A DNA stretch of 64,000 nucleotides from Virgibacillus sp. AGTR (GCF_016919725.2 NZ_JAJERH010000002.1:123445-187444), one strand, 5' to 3'. Shown: positions 45,667-55,639, counted from the stretch's first letter. Numbers and translations are program-made. Notes: generated by a model from the letters alone, not told the origin.

Positions 45667-46045
45667 TGTTATTCACCTTCACATATACCACTAGTCGTTT
45701 CAACAGTTGCAAAATTGAAAGCAGATCCCTAACTATAACTTTTTTACCTTTAATAAAAAGAGCTAGTTACCATTTGATACGATCAGACCCGGATTTTATT
45801 CGTTTGGGCTGAGATCTTACGTAGAAACTACTTCTTTTTTAAGAATTAACTTATAAAAGGTAGAGAAAGGGACAAGCAAATAGATAACAGAGAAGAAGCT
45901 ACCGTTTTTCATATTTGATAACTATTGAATAGCCTTACTAGTTTTAATATATCCAAAAGCGTAGAAATTTATTATCACACGTGAATATAAACAAAAAACG
46001 TGTCAATAATTGTACGGAAAGAAACTTCTGATCAGGAGCAATGCT
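45667..46045. other. Divergent promoter region
   Basis: A 379-base gap between the leftward GT4 gene and the rightward polymerase gene. It must hold promoters for both directions, but no convincing -35/-10 pair stands out, and there is no gene or stem-loop that I can support. Confidence 0.4.
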
Positions 46046-47308
46046 ATGAGATTGGATACCAAAAAAATCAATACATTACTATTTATTTTTATTATCCTAC
46101 AGCCAGTCATCGATCTGTTAACATCCTTAACATCGACCTTTCCAATATCAGTCGGTGCATTTATTAGGACATTGCTAATGACATCATTATTTATTTCAAT
46201 GTTCATTATTTTTTACCGTCAGCATAAGCAATTGTTCATGCTTTTAATCGCTTCTTATTTAGGGTTAGTAACTAGTTTTTTGTTGAATGCTATGCTAAAG
46301 GATAATTTTATTTGGTTCGCCGAATTGAATTTCTATTTAAAGGCAAGTTATTTCATAATCATTCTTTTTACAATTATCTATATTAATCAATACAATTGGT
46401 TATCTAAAAATACATTGTATCATGCAACAACCATTGTTAGTTACATTGTGGGAATTACATATTGGATAGCTATTATAACCAATACTAGTATGGATAGTTA
46501 TCGCTACTATTCATCTGGACATTCTGGCTGGTTTTTCTCAGCAAATGAATTAAGTGTTATTACCCTTGTTCTTTTTACAATTATGATCATCAACCTATTG
46601 CAACATAAACGACTTTTGAATTGGATTGCATATATTCTCATCTTGAGTATGTTACCAATGATAGGTACAAAAACGGCTTATCTAGGTGGTTTAATCCTAA
46701 TTGCCATTCATATTATCTATAGCTTGTGGAGGGCTAAATTACAGATCTGGAAGGATAAACACACGACTACCCTATTTCTTATTCTATTATTGTTCGTTTG
46801 CCTCATTCCTTACTCTCCAATGGGTTCCAATACAATTACTGGTAACGAACAACAACTAATTCACCCAGAAATGGAAACAGATGAAGGAAAAGAATATTCC
46901 TCAAAGTATGCCATTATAAAAAAGATTCTTAGCTCAAGAGATGTATTCTTCGCTGATGTAAAAACCAATTATTTACACGCAGATATTTTAAGAAAATTAT
47001 TTGGATTGGGTTATGCAGGAGATTACCAAAAAGAACCAAAATTAGTGGAGATGGATTTTTTTGATTTATTTTTTAGTTTTGGAATTATTGGAAGTATGCT
47101 GGTAGCTTTACCAATGATAGGTTTAATGAAGCAATTGCTACCTTCATTCACCCGCTTACATATCGAAAATATTTTTTTATTAGCCATACTAGGTCTAAGC
47201 CTTGGAATAGCTTTTTTAGCTGGTCATGTACTATTTGCACCCTCGGTGATGACCTACCTATCAATTCCACTTATGCTTTTAGGAGTCGATCTTTATGAAC
47301 GTACCTAA
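46046..47308 (+). CDS. O-antigen polymerase/ligase-like membrane protein (Wzy/TuaE type)
   Basis: About 420 residues with ten to twelve predicted helices and one larger outside loop (about residues 260-350). The loop includes KEYSSKYAIIKKILSSRD, and LGYAGDYQKEP, as in polymerases of the TuaE/O-antigen ligase superfamily. It should join lipid-linked oligosaccharide repeats on the outer face of the membrane. ATG 46046 is 7 bases after AGGAG; the longer frame from 46010 lacks such a site. First gene of a rightward five-gene unit with Wzx. Confidence 0.75.
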   Translation: MRLDTKKINTLLFIFIILQPVIDLLTSLTSTFPISVGAFIRTLLMTSLFISMFIIFYRQHKQLFMLLIASYLGLVTSFLLNAMLKDNFIWFAELNFYLKASYFIIILFTIIYINQYNWLSKNTLYHATTIVSYIVGITYWIAIITNTSMDSYRYYSSGHSGWFFSANELSVITLVLFTIMIINLLQHKRLLNWIAYILILSMLPMIGTKTAYLGGLILIAIHIIYSLWRAKLQIWKDKHTTTLFLILLLFVCLIPYSPMGSNTITGNEQQLIHPEMETDEGKEYSSKYAIIKKILSSRDVFFADVKTNYLHADILRKLFGLGYAGDYQKEPKLVEMDFFDLFFSFGIIGSMLVALPMIGLMKQLLPSFTRLHIENIFLLAILGLSLGIAFLAGHVLFAPSVMTYLSIPLMLLGVDLYERT

Positions 47309-48353
47309 GCTGGTAAGCTTTATTATTCCTGTTTATAATGCAGAAAAATCCCTTACCACATGTGTGCAGAGCATTCTGGGACAAACATACAACTCCATTG
47401 AAATTATTCTAATAAACGATGGATCTACAGATAACAGTAAAGAATTATGCAATAAATTAGCTGAGGTTTATCCAGCGATTCACGTTATTCATCAAAAAAA
47501 TTCCGGTGTATCAGCAGCAAGAAATGCTGGTATCAAAAAGGCAAACGGAATATACATTCAATTTGTAGATGCTGATGATTATCTCGACTCTATGATGACG
47601 AAAAAACTTGTAAACATTATGAATACTAACATTAATTGTGAGCTTGTTATTTGTGGATATGAAGCAATTTCTACAAGGGGAATTAAAAAATATACTTCTA
47701 GCATAGAGGGCATGTTTAAAGAAGATACCTATTTAACCCACTTTGGAGACCTATATAAACGTGTTATTATCCCTTCTCCATGCAATAAATTATATTTGGC
47801 TGATGTAATTAATCGTTATCAAATTACGTTTACAAATAGCCTTTCGATAGGGGAGGATCTATTATTCAACTTAAGTTATTTACGTCATTGTAAGCATATC
47901 TATATTAATAATGATCCTCTTTATAAATATGTTACAGATAATGAACACTCTCTATCAAGAGGATTTCGTAATAACTATCTAGAAGAACAACAACGCTTAC
48001 TAGAGGAAGTAACTCGCTTTTTAAGGGAAAGAAATGCTCTAAATCTGACAAATGAACAGAAACTCGGAGAAATATACGCAAATAGTATTATAAATGCATT
48101 AACAAACCTTTTTCATCCTGATAATCCTTTACCTCGTAGTAAAACATTTGAAAAGATGAATGACATACTTAATGCTGCAAAACAAAACATAGACATACAA
48201 CACTTTAGAGGTACCTATCAAAAACGATTAGTAAGAACATTACTGCGGTGCAAAGCTAGCTATGGCTTGTATGCTTTTTTTCGAATGAAGCCGTATTTAC
48301 AAGAGCAACAACGCATTCTCACTACTTTATTGAAGAAGTTCAAGCATGAATAA
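47295..48353 (+). CDS. Glycosyltransferase family 2
   Basis: 352 residues, GT-A fold. VSFIIPVYNAEKSL, LINDGSTDNSKELC, NSGVSAARNAG and QFVDADDYLD contain the nucleotide-sugar and metal-binding Asp residues. A C-terminal helical part may contact the membrane. It overlaps the polymerase gene by 14 bases, so they are coupled. It probably adds a sugar to the repeat unit made by this cluster. Confidence 0.88.
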   Translation: MNVPKLVSFIIPVYNAEKSLTTCVQSILGQTYNSIEIILINDGSTDNSKELCNKLAEVYPAIHVIHQKNSGVSAARNAGIKKANGIYIQFVDADDYLDSMMTKKLVNIMNTNINCELVICGYEAISTRGIKKYTSSIEGMFKEDTYLTHFGDLYKRVIIPSPCNKLYLADVINRYQITFTNSLSIGEDLLFNLSYLRHCKHIYINNDPLYKYVTDNEHSLSRGFRNNYLEEQQRLLEEVTRFLRERNALNLTNEQKLGEIYANSIINALTNLFHPDNPLPRSKTFEKMNDILNAAKQNIDIQHFRGTYQKRLVRTLLRCKASYGLYAFFRMKPYLQEQQRILTTLLKKFKHE

Positions 48354-48410
48354 TCACCACGCTTTAGATTGATCCATTTAGAAATACACAGTTAAAGGAG
48401 AAGGTTATAA

Positions 48411-49502
48411 ATGAAGAACGTTATGCTTTATGCCTATTCGCAATATAATTTAGGCGATGACTTATTCATAAAAATTCTCTGTGAAAGGTATCCAAATACT
48501 ATCTTCCATTTATTAGCACCCCATAATTACAGTCAAACCTTCTCAAGTCAAAAAAACCTAAAAATTATTAGACGTGATTCTGTACTTTTTCGTGGAACAA
48601 ATCTAATGACAACAAAGCTAGACCAGAGAAAGCTTTTTTATACTTATTTGAGCCGTAACTGCGATGCAATTGTTTATGTAGGTGGATCTTTGTTTATTCA
48701 AGGTGATAGCTGGAAAAAGGAACTAAAAAATGTACAGGAAATGCATATAAATAGCAAGCCTTTCTTTCTTTTAGGTGCCAATTTCGGCCCTTTTTCAGAG
48801 CAGGCTTTTTTAAAAGCGTATCATCATTTATTTCAACAGTTTACGGATATATGCTTTCGTGACCAATACTCATACACATTATTTAAAGACCTGCCCAATG
48901 TCAGAGTTGCTACTGATATGGCATTTCAATTAGAAACAATTAGAGCAGAAACAGATCCTTCGTCAGTTATAATTTCTGTGATTAAGCCATCGATTAGAAA
49001 AGCCTTACGCGACTATGACGCAATCTATTACAAGAAAATACGCGAAATAGCTCTTTATTTTATTGAACAAGGATACACTGTAACCTTAATGTCCTTTTGT
49101 AGTTATGAAAAAGATAACGAGGCTATAGAAGCAATTACCCAATCTATATCTGTAGGTGCTCGAAGCCATATTCATACTTTTTATTATAAGCATAATCTAG
49201 ATGAGGCACTGGAACGGATTGCCTCTGCAGCTTTTATCGTTGCCACAAGGTTCCATTCCATGATTTTAGGGTGGATATTTAGAAAACCCGTATTCCCTAT
49301 TGTGTATAGCAGTAAGATGACAAATATTATGAAAGATATAAACTTCCAAGGTAACTACGCTTCCTTTTATACACTGAATACCTTAAAAGCTGAAACTGTT
49401 TTTCAAAGTATTCATGGCAATATGGTTGATATAACAAACCAAATCATCGAGTCTGAAAAACAATTTCTTAAACTAGATATATATTTAAAAACAAAAACCT
49501 AA
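48411..49502 (+). CDS. Polysaccharide pyruvyl transferase family protein
   Basis: 363 residues. YSQYNLGDDLFIKIL is the N-terminal motif of the family (related to WcaK, AmsJ and CsaB), and IVYVGGSLFIQ, FLLGANFGPF and VATRFHSMILGWIF follow in the usual order. Members transfer pyruvate from phosphoenolpyruvate to a sugar to form a ketal, giving a negatively charged polysaccharide. In CsaB this creates the anchor for SLH-domain S-layer proteins; this one is not clearly CsaB. AAAGGAGAAGG precedes the ATG. Confidence 0.8.
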   Translation: MKNVMLYAYSQYNLGDDLFIKILCERYPNTIFHLLAPHNYSQTFSSQKNLKIIRRDSVLFRGTNLMTTKLDQRKLFYTYLSRNCDAIVYVGGSLFIQGDSWKKELKNVQEMHINSKPFFLLGANFGPFSEQAFLKAYHHLFQQFTDICFRDQYSYTLFKDLPNVRVATDMAFQLETIRAETDPSSVIISVIKPSIRKALRDYDAIYYKKIREIALYFIEQGYTVTLMSFCSYEKDNEAIEAITQSISVGARSHIHTFYYKHNLDEALERIASAAFIVATRFHSMILGWIFRKPVFPIVYSSKMTNIMKDINFQGNYASFYTLNTLKAETVFQSIHGNMVDITNQIIESEKQFLKLDIYLKTKT

Positions 49503-49515
49503 AGGACTGTAGAGA

Positions 49516-50919
49516 ATGGCCAAAGGAGAAAAGCTAGCAAAAGATACAATACTATATAGCATTGCTACTTTTGGTTCGAAGGCACTTGTGTTTTTCATGC
49601 TACCAGTTTATACACATTATTTCACGACAGATGAATATGGTACATGGGATTTAGTTCTAACTACTTCCAGTTTGTTAGCTCCAATTATCAGCTTCGAATT
49701 AGTTTCAGCTGTTTACCGTTGGTTAATTGTAGAAAAGGAACAAGGGAAGCAAATGATCATTATTACCAGTGGCGTCCTTGCATTAGCTCGTAATCTAATT
49801 GTTTTCACAATCATTGCTTTAATATGCCTAGCTTTAATCCCTATTCCATATGGTCTGCTAATGTTAACACTAATCAATTTGGTCATCGTTAACAGCTATA
49901 TGCAGCAATGCGCGAGAGGCTTAGGATTTAATACGTTATTTGCTTCGATTGGATTATTACAAACGACTATATATATTCTATTAATTATTTGGTTAATATT
50001 TGGGTTCCAAATGCGAATTGAAGCATTCTTCTATGCATATATCCTAGCTAATATGATAGCGATCATTACAGCATGGACCGTTATGCGCTTTCATCAATAT
50101 ATATCATTCAATTCCTATTCACATACGTTAATTAAATCATTTTTAACCTACGCGATACCTATTATTCCTGGGGCAATAAGTTGGTGGATTATGAATGCTT
50201 CGGATCGCTTTATTATTGTAGGTTATTTAGGATTAGAATTTAATGGTCTATATGCTATAGCTAATCAAATTCCTGCAATGATTATGATGATAAACACTGT
50301 ATTTAACCTAGCGTGGAAAGATAGTGCCATTCTCCACTTCAATGAAACGGATAAGAATAATTACTATAGCAACGTATTCCAACATTTTTTTCGATTACTA
50401 GTAACATCCGTTATCTGTATTACACTACTTACAAAGCCAATCTTTTCTATATTTATTTCTGAAAAATTCTTTGAATCATGGCAATATACGGGCCTATTAT
50501 TAGTAGGAACCATGTTTAGTGCTTTTTCGCTGTTTTGGAGCGCTGGTTTTCATGGAGCAAAAAAGACCAAGGTGATCTTTGTGACGTCAATCGTCGGTGC
50601 GTTTGTAAATATCCTTGTACATATTCTATTCATTAGCTCCATCGGTTTGTACGCAGCGGCTTGGTCAACCTTAATTGCTTTTTTTATCACTTGGATCATT
50701 CGGGTTTTTACGTGCAAGCCTTATTTTACGATACATGTGAACCTCAGAGATATGGCTATCTTATTTCCACTATTATTTGTTTCCATCCTTGCCCCATTTT
50801 TTATTGATTCACTCGGTTTATGGATTCTTAGTGGTTTAGCGTTCATTTTATTTTTCATTTATAACTTGACGATCATTAGATGGATTATAAAAACGATCCT
50901 TTATAAATATAGCAAATAG
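49516..50919 (+). CDS. Oligosaccharide flippase (Wzx-like, MOP superfamily)
   Basis: 467 residues with twelve to fourteen membrane helices; LAKDTILYSIATFGSKALVF at the start and MLPVYTHYFTTDEYGTWDLV are the standard beginning of RfbX/Wzx proteins. It should flip a lipid-linked repeat unit to the outside for the polymerase encoded in the same unit. It starts 14 bases after the pyruvyl transferase stop. Confidence 0.88.
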   Translation: MAKGEKLAKDTILYSIATFGSKALVFFMLPVYTHYFTTDEYGTWDLVLTTSSLLAPIISFELVSAVYRWLIVEKEQGKQMIIITSGVLALARNLIVFTIIALICLALIPIPYGLLMLTLINLVIVNSYMQQCARGLGFNTLFASIGLLQTTIYILLIIWLIFGFQMRIEAFFYAYILANMIAIITAWTVMRFHQYISFNSYSHTLIKSFLTYAIPIIPGAISWWIMNASDRFIIVGYLGLEFNGLYAIANQIPAMIMMINTVFNLAWKDSAILHFNETDKNNYYSNVFQHFFRLLVTSVICITLLTKPIFSIFISEKFFESWQYTGLLLVGTMFSAFSLFWSAGFHGAKKTKVIFVTSIVGAFVNILVHILFISSIGLYAAAWSTLIAFFITWIIRVFTCKPYFTIHVNLRDMAILFPLLFVSILAPFFIDSLGLWILSGLAFILFFIYNLTIIRWIIKTILYKYSK

Positions 50920-50977
50920 ACTAGTAAGACCATATGTTATGTTATAATTTCATTATTGAGCGAAAGGAGATGGGTGA

Positions 50978-51694
50978 ATGACATTAAATTTTGCACATAG
51001 AGGATCGATGACAGAGGCGCCCGAGAATACGGTGCCCTCATTTAAGAAAGCAATTGCTCATGGGACACGGGCAATTGAATTAGATGTCCAGCTCACCAAG
51101 GATCATCATCTTGTTGTCTGCCATGATCATAAACTAACGAAATACAATTCATCAGCAAATCAACGAATCATCGATTTAACGTTAGAGGAACTAAAACAAA
51201 TTGATATCGGCTCATCATTTAATGGAAATTACACAGGGATTACGATTCCAACCCTAGATGAAGTATTAAATCATTGTCCAAGAGATATTTTTTTAAATAT
51301 TGAAATTAAAAACATTCCTGTTATTTATAATGGAATTGAAGAAAGATTAATTCGTTGTCTCTCTCACCATAACCGCTTTGATAATGTGCTTATCTCATCA
51401 TTTGATCACCTTGCCTTAAAGAAGATACAGGAAATGGTTCCAAACATCCCTTTGGGTATGCTATTTTACTATCGAATTCTTAATCCTTGGGACTATGCAT
51501 CACAAAGCGGATTAACCATTACCAGTATCCATCCAAATAATGTTTATACGGATAAAAGTTTTATAGAAAATTGTCATAATAGAGGCTATAAGGTCTACCC
51601 TTATACTGTTAATCACAAGGAGCGTTACCGAGAGTTAGTAAATTACGGTGTAGACGGTGTATTTTCAAATAATCCAGAAATATTTTCTATCTAA
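50978..51694 (+). CDS. Glycerophosphodiester phosphodiesterase (GDPD)
   Basis: 238 residues, TIM barrel. FAHRGSMTEAPENT has the catalytic His and the NT pair, IELDVQLTKDHHLVVCHDH the metal Glu/Asp and second catalytic His, NIEIKN a third metal residue, and GVDGVFSNNP the C-terminal motif. No signal peptide: cytoplasmic form. It cleaves glycerophosphodiesters to glycerol-3-phosphate, and might recycle glycerol phosphate for the CDP-glycerol-dependent transferases nearby. AAAGGAG 8 bases upstream. Confidence 0.9.
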   Translation: MTLNFAHRGSMTEAPENTVPSFKKAIAHGTRAIELDVQLTKDHHLVVCHDHKLTKYNSSANQRIIDLTLEELKQIDIGSSFNGNYTGITIPTLDEVLNHCPRDIFLNIEIKNIPVIYNGIEERLIRCLSHHNRFDNVLISSFDHLALKKIQEMVPNIPLGMLFYYRILNPWDYASQSGLTITSIHPNNVYTDKSFIENCHNRGYKVYPYTVNHKERYRELVNYGVDGVFSNNPEIFSI

Positions 51695-51695
51695 G

Positions 51696-51737
51696 AAAAC
51701 AAGCAACTGACTTTCTAAAGGATCAGTTGCTTGTTTT
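51696..51737. terminator. Bidirectional terminator
   Basis: AAAACAAGCAACTGA and TCAGTTGCTTGTTTT form a perfect 15-bp stem with a 12-base loop. It ends the rightward GDPD gene and the leftward transferase gene. Confidence 0.92.
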
Positions 51738-52897
51738 TAAGAATGAAAGATATGACCAACAATTCGTTTTGTAGATTTACCATCTTGATATTTAAAAAAA
51801 CGGTCTTTGAATACTTCTATTTGATGATAATTATATTTCCGTTGTTTTATTATATCTATTAATGACATCGTTTCATCTACGATTGGCCCCGGCACTAATG
51901 ATTGGTATTCATAGTAAAAATCTCTTTCTTTTGTATAGATTTCTAAGTCATATGCATAGAAAATCATGGGCTTGTTTAATAAACTATAATCAAAAACTAC
52001 TGTGGAATAATCTGTTATTAAAATATCTGATAGCACTAATAATTCTTGGATGGGAAACTCATTTTTCATCATGTAAATAAAATCTTGATGAATTGTGTCT
52101 AATTCCTTATAAACCATGTACGGGTGTAAATGTATTAAAAGCGCATGAGAATCTCCTAGATACTCTTGTAATAAAGAAATATTAAATGGTATCTCAAATT
52201 TCTCTTGATAATGACTTTTCCCCCTAAAAGTCGGTGCATATAGTAGCAATATTTTCCCTTTCAATTCTGGATAACTTTCATAAAGTTTTTTAATTAATCC
52301 ATTAAGCTCGTAATCCGAATAAAAATAATCCGTACGAGGAATTCCAAAAGGATATATTTTTTCTTTTGGCATGTTAAAAGCCTCTGCAAAATAGGGAATG
52401 ACCTCTGTCGAACTAACGTATACCTTAGAATAGTTACTGTGAATCGGAATGTGCTTTAAATACTCTTTACTAGGACCAAACGATTTACCAATTGTACTAT
52501 AACCAAATTTTTTAAATGCACCAGCACTATGCCATAACTGAATAATCTCAATACCTTTTCTAGGTTTAATCACATATATAGGATAATAATAGTCATCTAT
52601 AATGAAATATTTTGAAGTAGCCAAATGATAACAGGCTCTTATCATATGGAAGATATATTTAATCTTTCCTTTTAAGGTGCTTTCAAATTTCTTGAAAAGA
52701 AGTTTTCTTTTTATTGATGGATAATTCTCTCTTATTTCTCTATTTACAAAAGCTAAATTATCCTTAATTTTATTCGATCGATAAGAAGCAAATGTAACTT
52801 TATTCTTATTTAGTGGAAATAGAAGGCAATAGAACATATGTATCGATCTTATAAAATACTTTATAATAATAGTAGGTACTAGTCTTAATAAATTCAT
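51737..52897 (-). CDS. CDP-glycerol glycerophosphotransferase family protein (TagB/TagF type)
   Basis: 386 residues. An N-terminal amphipathic/hydrophobic segment is followed by a GT-B fold with IEIQLWHSAGAFKKFGY (the catalytic-His strand), PFGIPRTDYF, ILLLYAPTFRGKSHYQ, LLIHLHPYM and ILITDYSTVVFDYSLLNKPM, the nucleotide-binding DYS motif. These membrane-associated enzymes prime or polymerise glycerol or ribitol phosphate. A single-domain form; it may be the primase or a modifying enzyme. It is 16 bases after the 422-residue relative. Confidence 0.88.
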   Translation of the reverse strand: MNLLRLVPTIIIKYFIRSIHMFYCLLFPLNKNKVTFASYRSNKIKDNLAFVNREIRENYPSIKRKLLFKKFESTLKGKIKYIFHMIRACYHLATSKYFIIDDYYYPIYVIKPRKGIEIIQLWHSAGAFKKFGYSTIGKSFGPSKEYLKHIPIHSNYSKVYVSSTEVIPYFAEAFNMPKEKIYPFGIPRTDYFYSDYELNGLIKKLYESYPELKGKILLLYAPTFRGKSHYQEKFEIPFNISLLQEYLGDSHALLIHLHPYMVYKELDTIHQDFIYMMKNEFPIQELLVLSDILITDYSTVVFDYSLLNKPMIFYAYDLEIYTKERDFYYEYQSLVPGPIVDETMSLIDIIKQRKYNYHQIEVFKDRFFKYQDGKSTKRIVGHIFHS

Positions 52898-52913
52898 ATT
52901 AGATACCTACCCC

Positions 52914-54182
52914 TTACTTTAATTTTAGTATATTGGAATAAATATAGTTTACCTGTTTATGCAATACAGGTACTTGATTATCTTTCGAATAGAAAATGTT
53001 TAAAACCCTTTTCCTCTCTTCAGAATATAGTTCTGGTTCATAAACAGCCTTCTCTAATTCTATTAAAAGCTCTTCAAAGGTCTGTGATTTAGGTCCAGGA
53101 GTTACATCAAAGTAGTTAAAATACATCTGATTAGATTTCTGCAAATATTGGTTTAAATCATAAGAGAAAAATAGTACTGGACGATCTAGTAACAAGTAAT
53201 CAGTATAGCAACTTGAATAATCAGTTAGCAGAATATCCGTATACTTAAGTAATAATTGTGGATCATAATCTTCTTCACTTATATCAATGATATGGTCATA
53301 AATTGTTGGTAGCTGTCCATGACTATACATATGTCGTTTTACAAGAAAAGTATATCCCGTTTGCTCACAAAAATTATTAAGCTTTTGAAAGTCAAAAACT
53401 ATATTAATATCCATCTCTAATTTCCCAAAATTACGATGAGTTGGCATATACAAGATAATTTTATTAGTTTTAATCCAATCTGGAATTTGTGTATCTTCTT
53501 CAGATTCGTTAAAAAAAACATCATTTCTTACCTGACCGAGTTGTAAAATATTTCCCTTTGGCACTAAAAATGTATGCGGATAATAGGAAGATACGTGATC
53601 ACTAGTCGATACTATGTAATTTTTCCTTGCTTGATTCGTTTTCACTACAAATTTTCCAAAGAAACGTTTTAACCAGCTTTTATCGTTTAAAACTTTGTAA
53701 GTAAACGTGTTTTTATTTGCTCCCCATACTTTTTTTAATCCAACCCCATGCCAGGTATTATAGGATATTGCTCCACCTAAAAAAGATTTACTAAAATCAT
53801 CATTTATGGAATGAGAGTGAATGACTAATTTAGCACGAAGTTGATAAAATATTCCTTTTAATGAATGTTTTTTATATGTTAAATAACCATAACTCTCTAG
53901 TTTTTTTACAACTTTTTGGTTGCTAGTTATCCAGACACATTTTAATTTAGGATATTTTGACATCTCCAAAAATAAATATTTAGTGTTACCTCTAAACCCT
54001 TGACCGTTTTCTCCTCCAAAAACAACCAAATTTTGCTGTTTAGGAAAGAACCTTGAGATAAAATGTATAGTAATAATAATGGATCTCTTTCCTATTAGTC
54101 TTAACTTCTTAACTTTTTTGCTATTTATAGAAATCAAGATTAGTAGCAATAAAGAAATAATTAATATATCTTTATATTCCAT
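52914..54182 (-). CDS. CDP-glycerol glycerophosphotransferase family protein
   Basis: 422 residues. A first hydrophobic helix (DILIISLLLLILISIN) anchors it. ISYNTWHGVGLKKVWG holds the active-site His, IILYMPTHRNFGKL and TFLVKRHMYSHG follow, and DILLTDYSSCYTDYLLLDRP is the nucleotide-binding motif. It differs strongly from the 386-residue neighbour. It probably adds a polyol phosphate to the linkage unit or chain. It lies 24 bases after the short-chain dehydrogenase gene. Confidence 0.88.
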   Translation of the reverse strand: MEYKDILIISLLLLILISINSKKVKKLRLIGKRSIIITIHFISRFFPKQQNLVVFGGENGQGFRGNTKYLFLEMSKYPKLKCVWITSNQKVVKKLESYGYLTYKKHSLKGIFYQLRAKLVIHSHSINDDFSKSFLGGAISYNTWHGVGLKKVWGANKNTFTYKVLNDKSWLKRFFGKFVVKTNQARKNYIVSTSDHVSSYYPHTFLVPKGNILQLGQVRNDVFFNESEEDTQIPDWIKTNKIILYMPTHRNFGKLEMDINIVFDFQKLNNFCEQTGYTFLVKRHMYSHGQLPTIYDHIIDISEEDYDPQLLLKYTDILLTDYSSCYTDYLLLDRPVLFFSYDLNQYLQKSNQMYFNYFDVTPGPKSQTFEELLIELEKAVYEPELYSEERKRVLNIFYSKDNQVPVLHKQVNYIYSNILKLK

Positions 54183-54206
54183 GCAGCTCGCCTCTATTTT
54201 TTATAG

Positions 54207-54950
54207 TTATATCATCTGTTTTCTCGATGTCTCTTTTGCATTTTTCTTTGCAATCTGTTTTCTAACTACAATATTTTGACCGTCAAGACAAGTTTCATTA
54301 TCTGCTAACAATTGAAAGACAACTTCTCCAACATGCTCTGGTTGCATTATCGTACTAGGATCCTCATCTGGTGCTAACACTCTTCTCAGTTCAGTAGCAC
54401 ATCTACCAGGAGATATGCAATAAACCAGAATGCCATAATCAGATAATTCCGCCGATAACGTATCAGACATATTTATTAATGCAGCTTTAGAAGAAGCATA
54501 TGATAGCCAACCTGGGCGTGCAGAACTGCCTGCAGTTGAAGCTACATTTAATATCTTCCCTCCTGTTTTCTTCATAAACTTAACGACTTCCTTAGTAATA
54601 TTAAATACCGAATGAACATTTATTTGATATGTTTTTTCCCAATCTTCTACAGAAGTTTCTAATAATGATTTAGGATTGGCATATCCTGCAACATTTATCA
54701 ACATATCGACAGTTTTATATTTTTCTCCTAAATTATCAATTAAATTATGAACCTCATAATAATTAGTTAGATCAATTGGATAATAGACAATATTTTTCCC
54801 ACTGCTCATTAGACTTACCGTTTCTTTCAAACCTTCTTCTGTTCTGGATAATAAAATGAAATTCTTTATATCATTTTGAGAACTCAAAGCGATTGCAATT
54901 GCTCTTCCTATACCTCTACTTGCTCCAGTTATAATACATGTTTTTGACAT
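54207..54950 (-). CDS. Short-chain dehydrogenase, probable ribulose-5-phosphate reductase
   Basis: 247 residues, complete SDR: GASRGIGRAIA (cofactor), NVAGYA (structural NAG variant), VASTAGSSARPGW with the Ser, and YASSK with the catalytic Tyr and Lys. The stop of the cytidylyltransferase gene overlaps its start as TAATG. In Haemophilus Bcs1/Acs1 the same two activities are fused in one protein, so here the SDR likely reduces ribulose-5-phosphate to ribitol-5-phosphate, replacing the unrelated TarJ. The last 20 residues are Lys-rich and may be a lineage-specific tail. Confidence 0.8.
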   Translation of the reverse strand: MSKTCIITGASRGIGRAIAIALSSQNDIKNFILLSRTEEGLKETVSLMSSGKNIVYYPIDLTNYYEVHNLIDNLGEKYKTVDMLINVAGYANPKSLLETSVEDWEKTYQINVHSVFNITKEVVKFMKKTGGKILNVASTAGSSARPGWLSYASSKAALINMSDTLSAELSDYGILVYCISPGRCATELRRVLAPDEDPSTIMQPEHVGEVVFQLLADNETCLDGQNIVVRKQIAKKNAKETSRKQMI

Positions 54951-55639
54951 TAATAATCCCCCAATAAAATAGTTTCCTTATGAATTGCCTCTGCAATAAT
55001 TCGATCTATCGGTTTTGTGATCTTAATGTTGTATTCAGAGCCTTTTAGTATCGAAATTTCTGAATTAAAATAATGGAAATATAAACCTGCATCCTCTGTA
55101 AAATGTAATTCATCTTCTCTTGCACACTCATGTGCGTATAATATTTTTTTTGTATTGTATTTATGTGGCAGTTGTACATTAATTAATTCTTCACGTTTTA
55201 AAATACCTTCCACAATTGATTTTCCATTTAACACCGTAAAAGGTATATCCAGACCTAAGATAGCGCTTTCATTATTTGCGTGAATTAATTTCTTAAATGT
55301 ATCAGGCGTTACAAATGGTCGGACGGATTCATGAATTATGGTATTTTCGTATGAAGCTTTCTTTAATCCTTTATAAACAGACTCTTGCCTACTTTCTCCA
55401 CCTTCAACACAAAATATTGGCTTCGTAAATCGATAATCACTTATTATTTGCTGAGTTTTATGTATAAAATTAGTAGGACATGGAATAATAATCTCTTTAA
55501 TTTCCGAAATATTATCGATTTTTTCTAATACATGGATAAATATTGGCTTACCTGCTAATAATAAGAATTGTTTTGGAGTATTTAATTGCATCCTCTTACC
55601 AACTCCACCTGATAACAAGATAAAGCTAAATTGCTTCAT
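54950..55639 (-). CDS. tarI: Ribitol-5-phosphate cytidylyltransferase (TarI; IspD-related)
   Basis: 229 residues. FILLSGGVGKRM and TPKQFLLLAGKPI form the nucleotide-binding start shared by IspD and TarI; HESVRPFVT is the central motif, TEDAGLYFH and KITKPIDRIIAE end the family pattern. It makes CDP-ribitol from CTP and ribitol-5-phosphate for teichoic acid synthesis. Context (SDR, polyol-phosphate transferases, TagGH) favours TarI over IspD. The ATG at 55639 follows GGAGGGG by about 5 bases. Confidence 0.85.
   Translation of the reverse strand: MKQFSFILLSGGVGKRMQLNTPKQFLLLAGKPIFIHVLEKIDNISEIKEIIIPCPTNFIHKTQQIISDYRFTKPIFCVEGGESRQESVYKGLKKASYENTIIHESVRPFVTPDTFKKLIHANNESAILGLDIPFTVLNGKSIVEGILKREELINVQLPHKYNTKKILYAHECAREDELHFTEDAGLYFHYFNSEISILKGSEYNIKITKPIDRIIAEAIHKETILLGDY

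Noticed and set aside
50978..51694. GDPD as a secreted GlpQ-type enzyme
   Set aside because: There is no signal peptide; the protein starts directly with the catalytic HRG strand.
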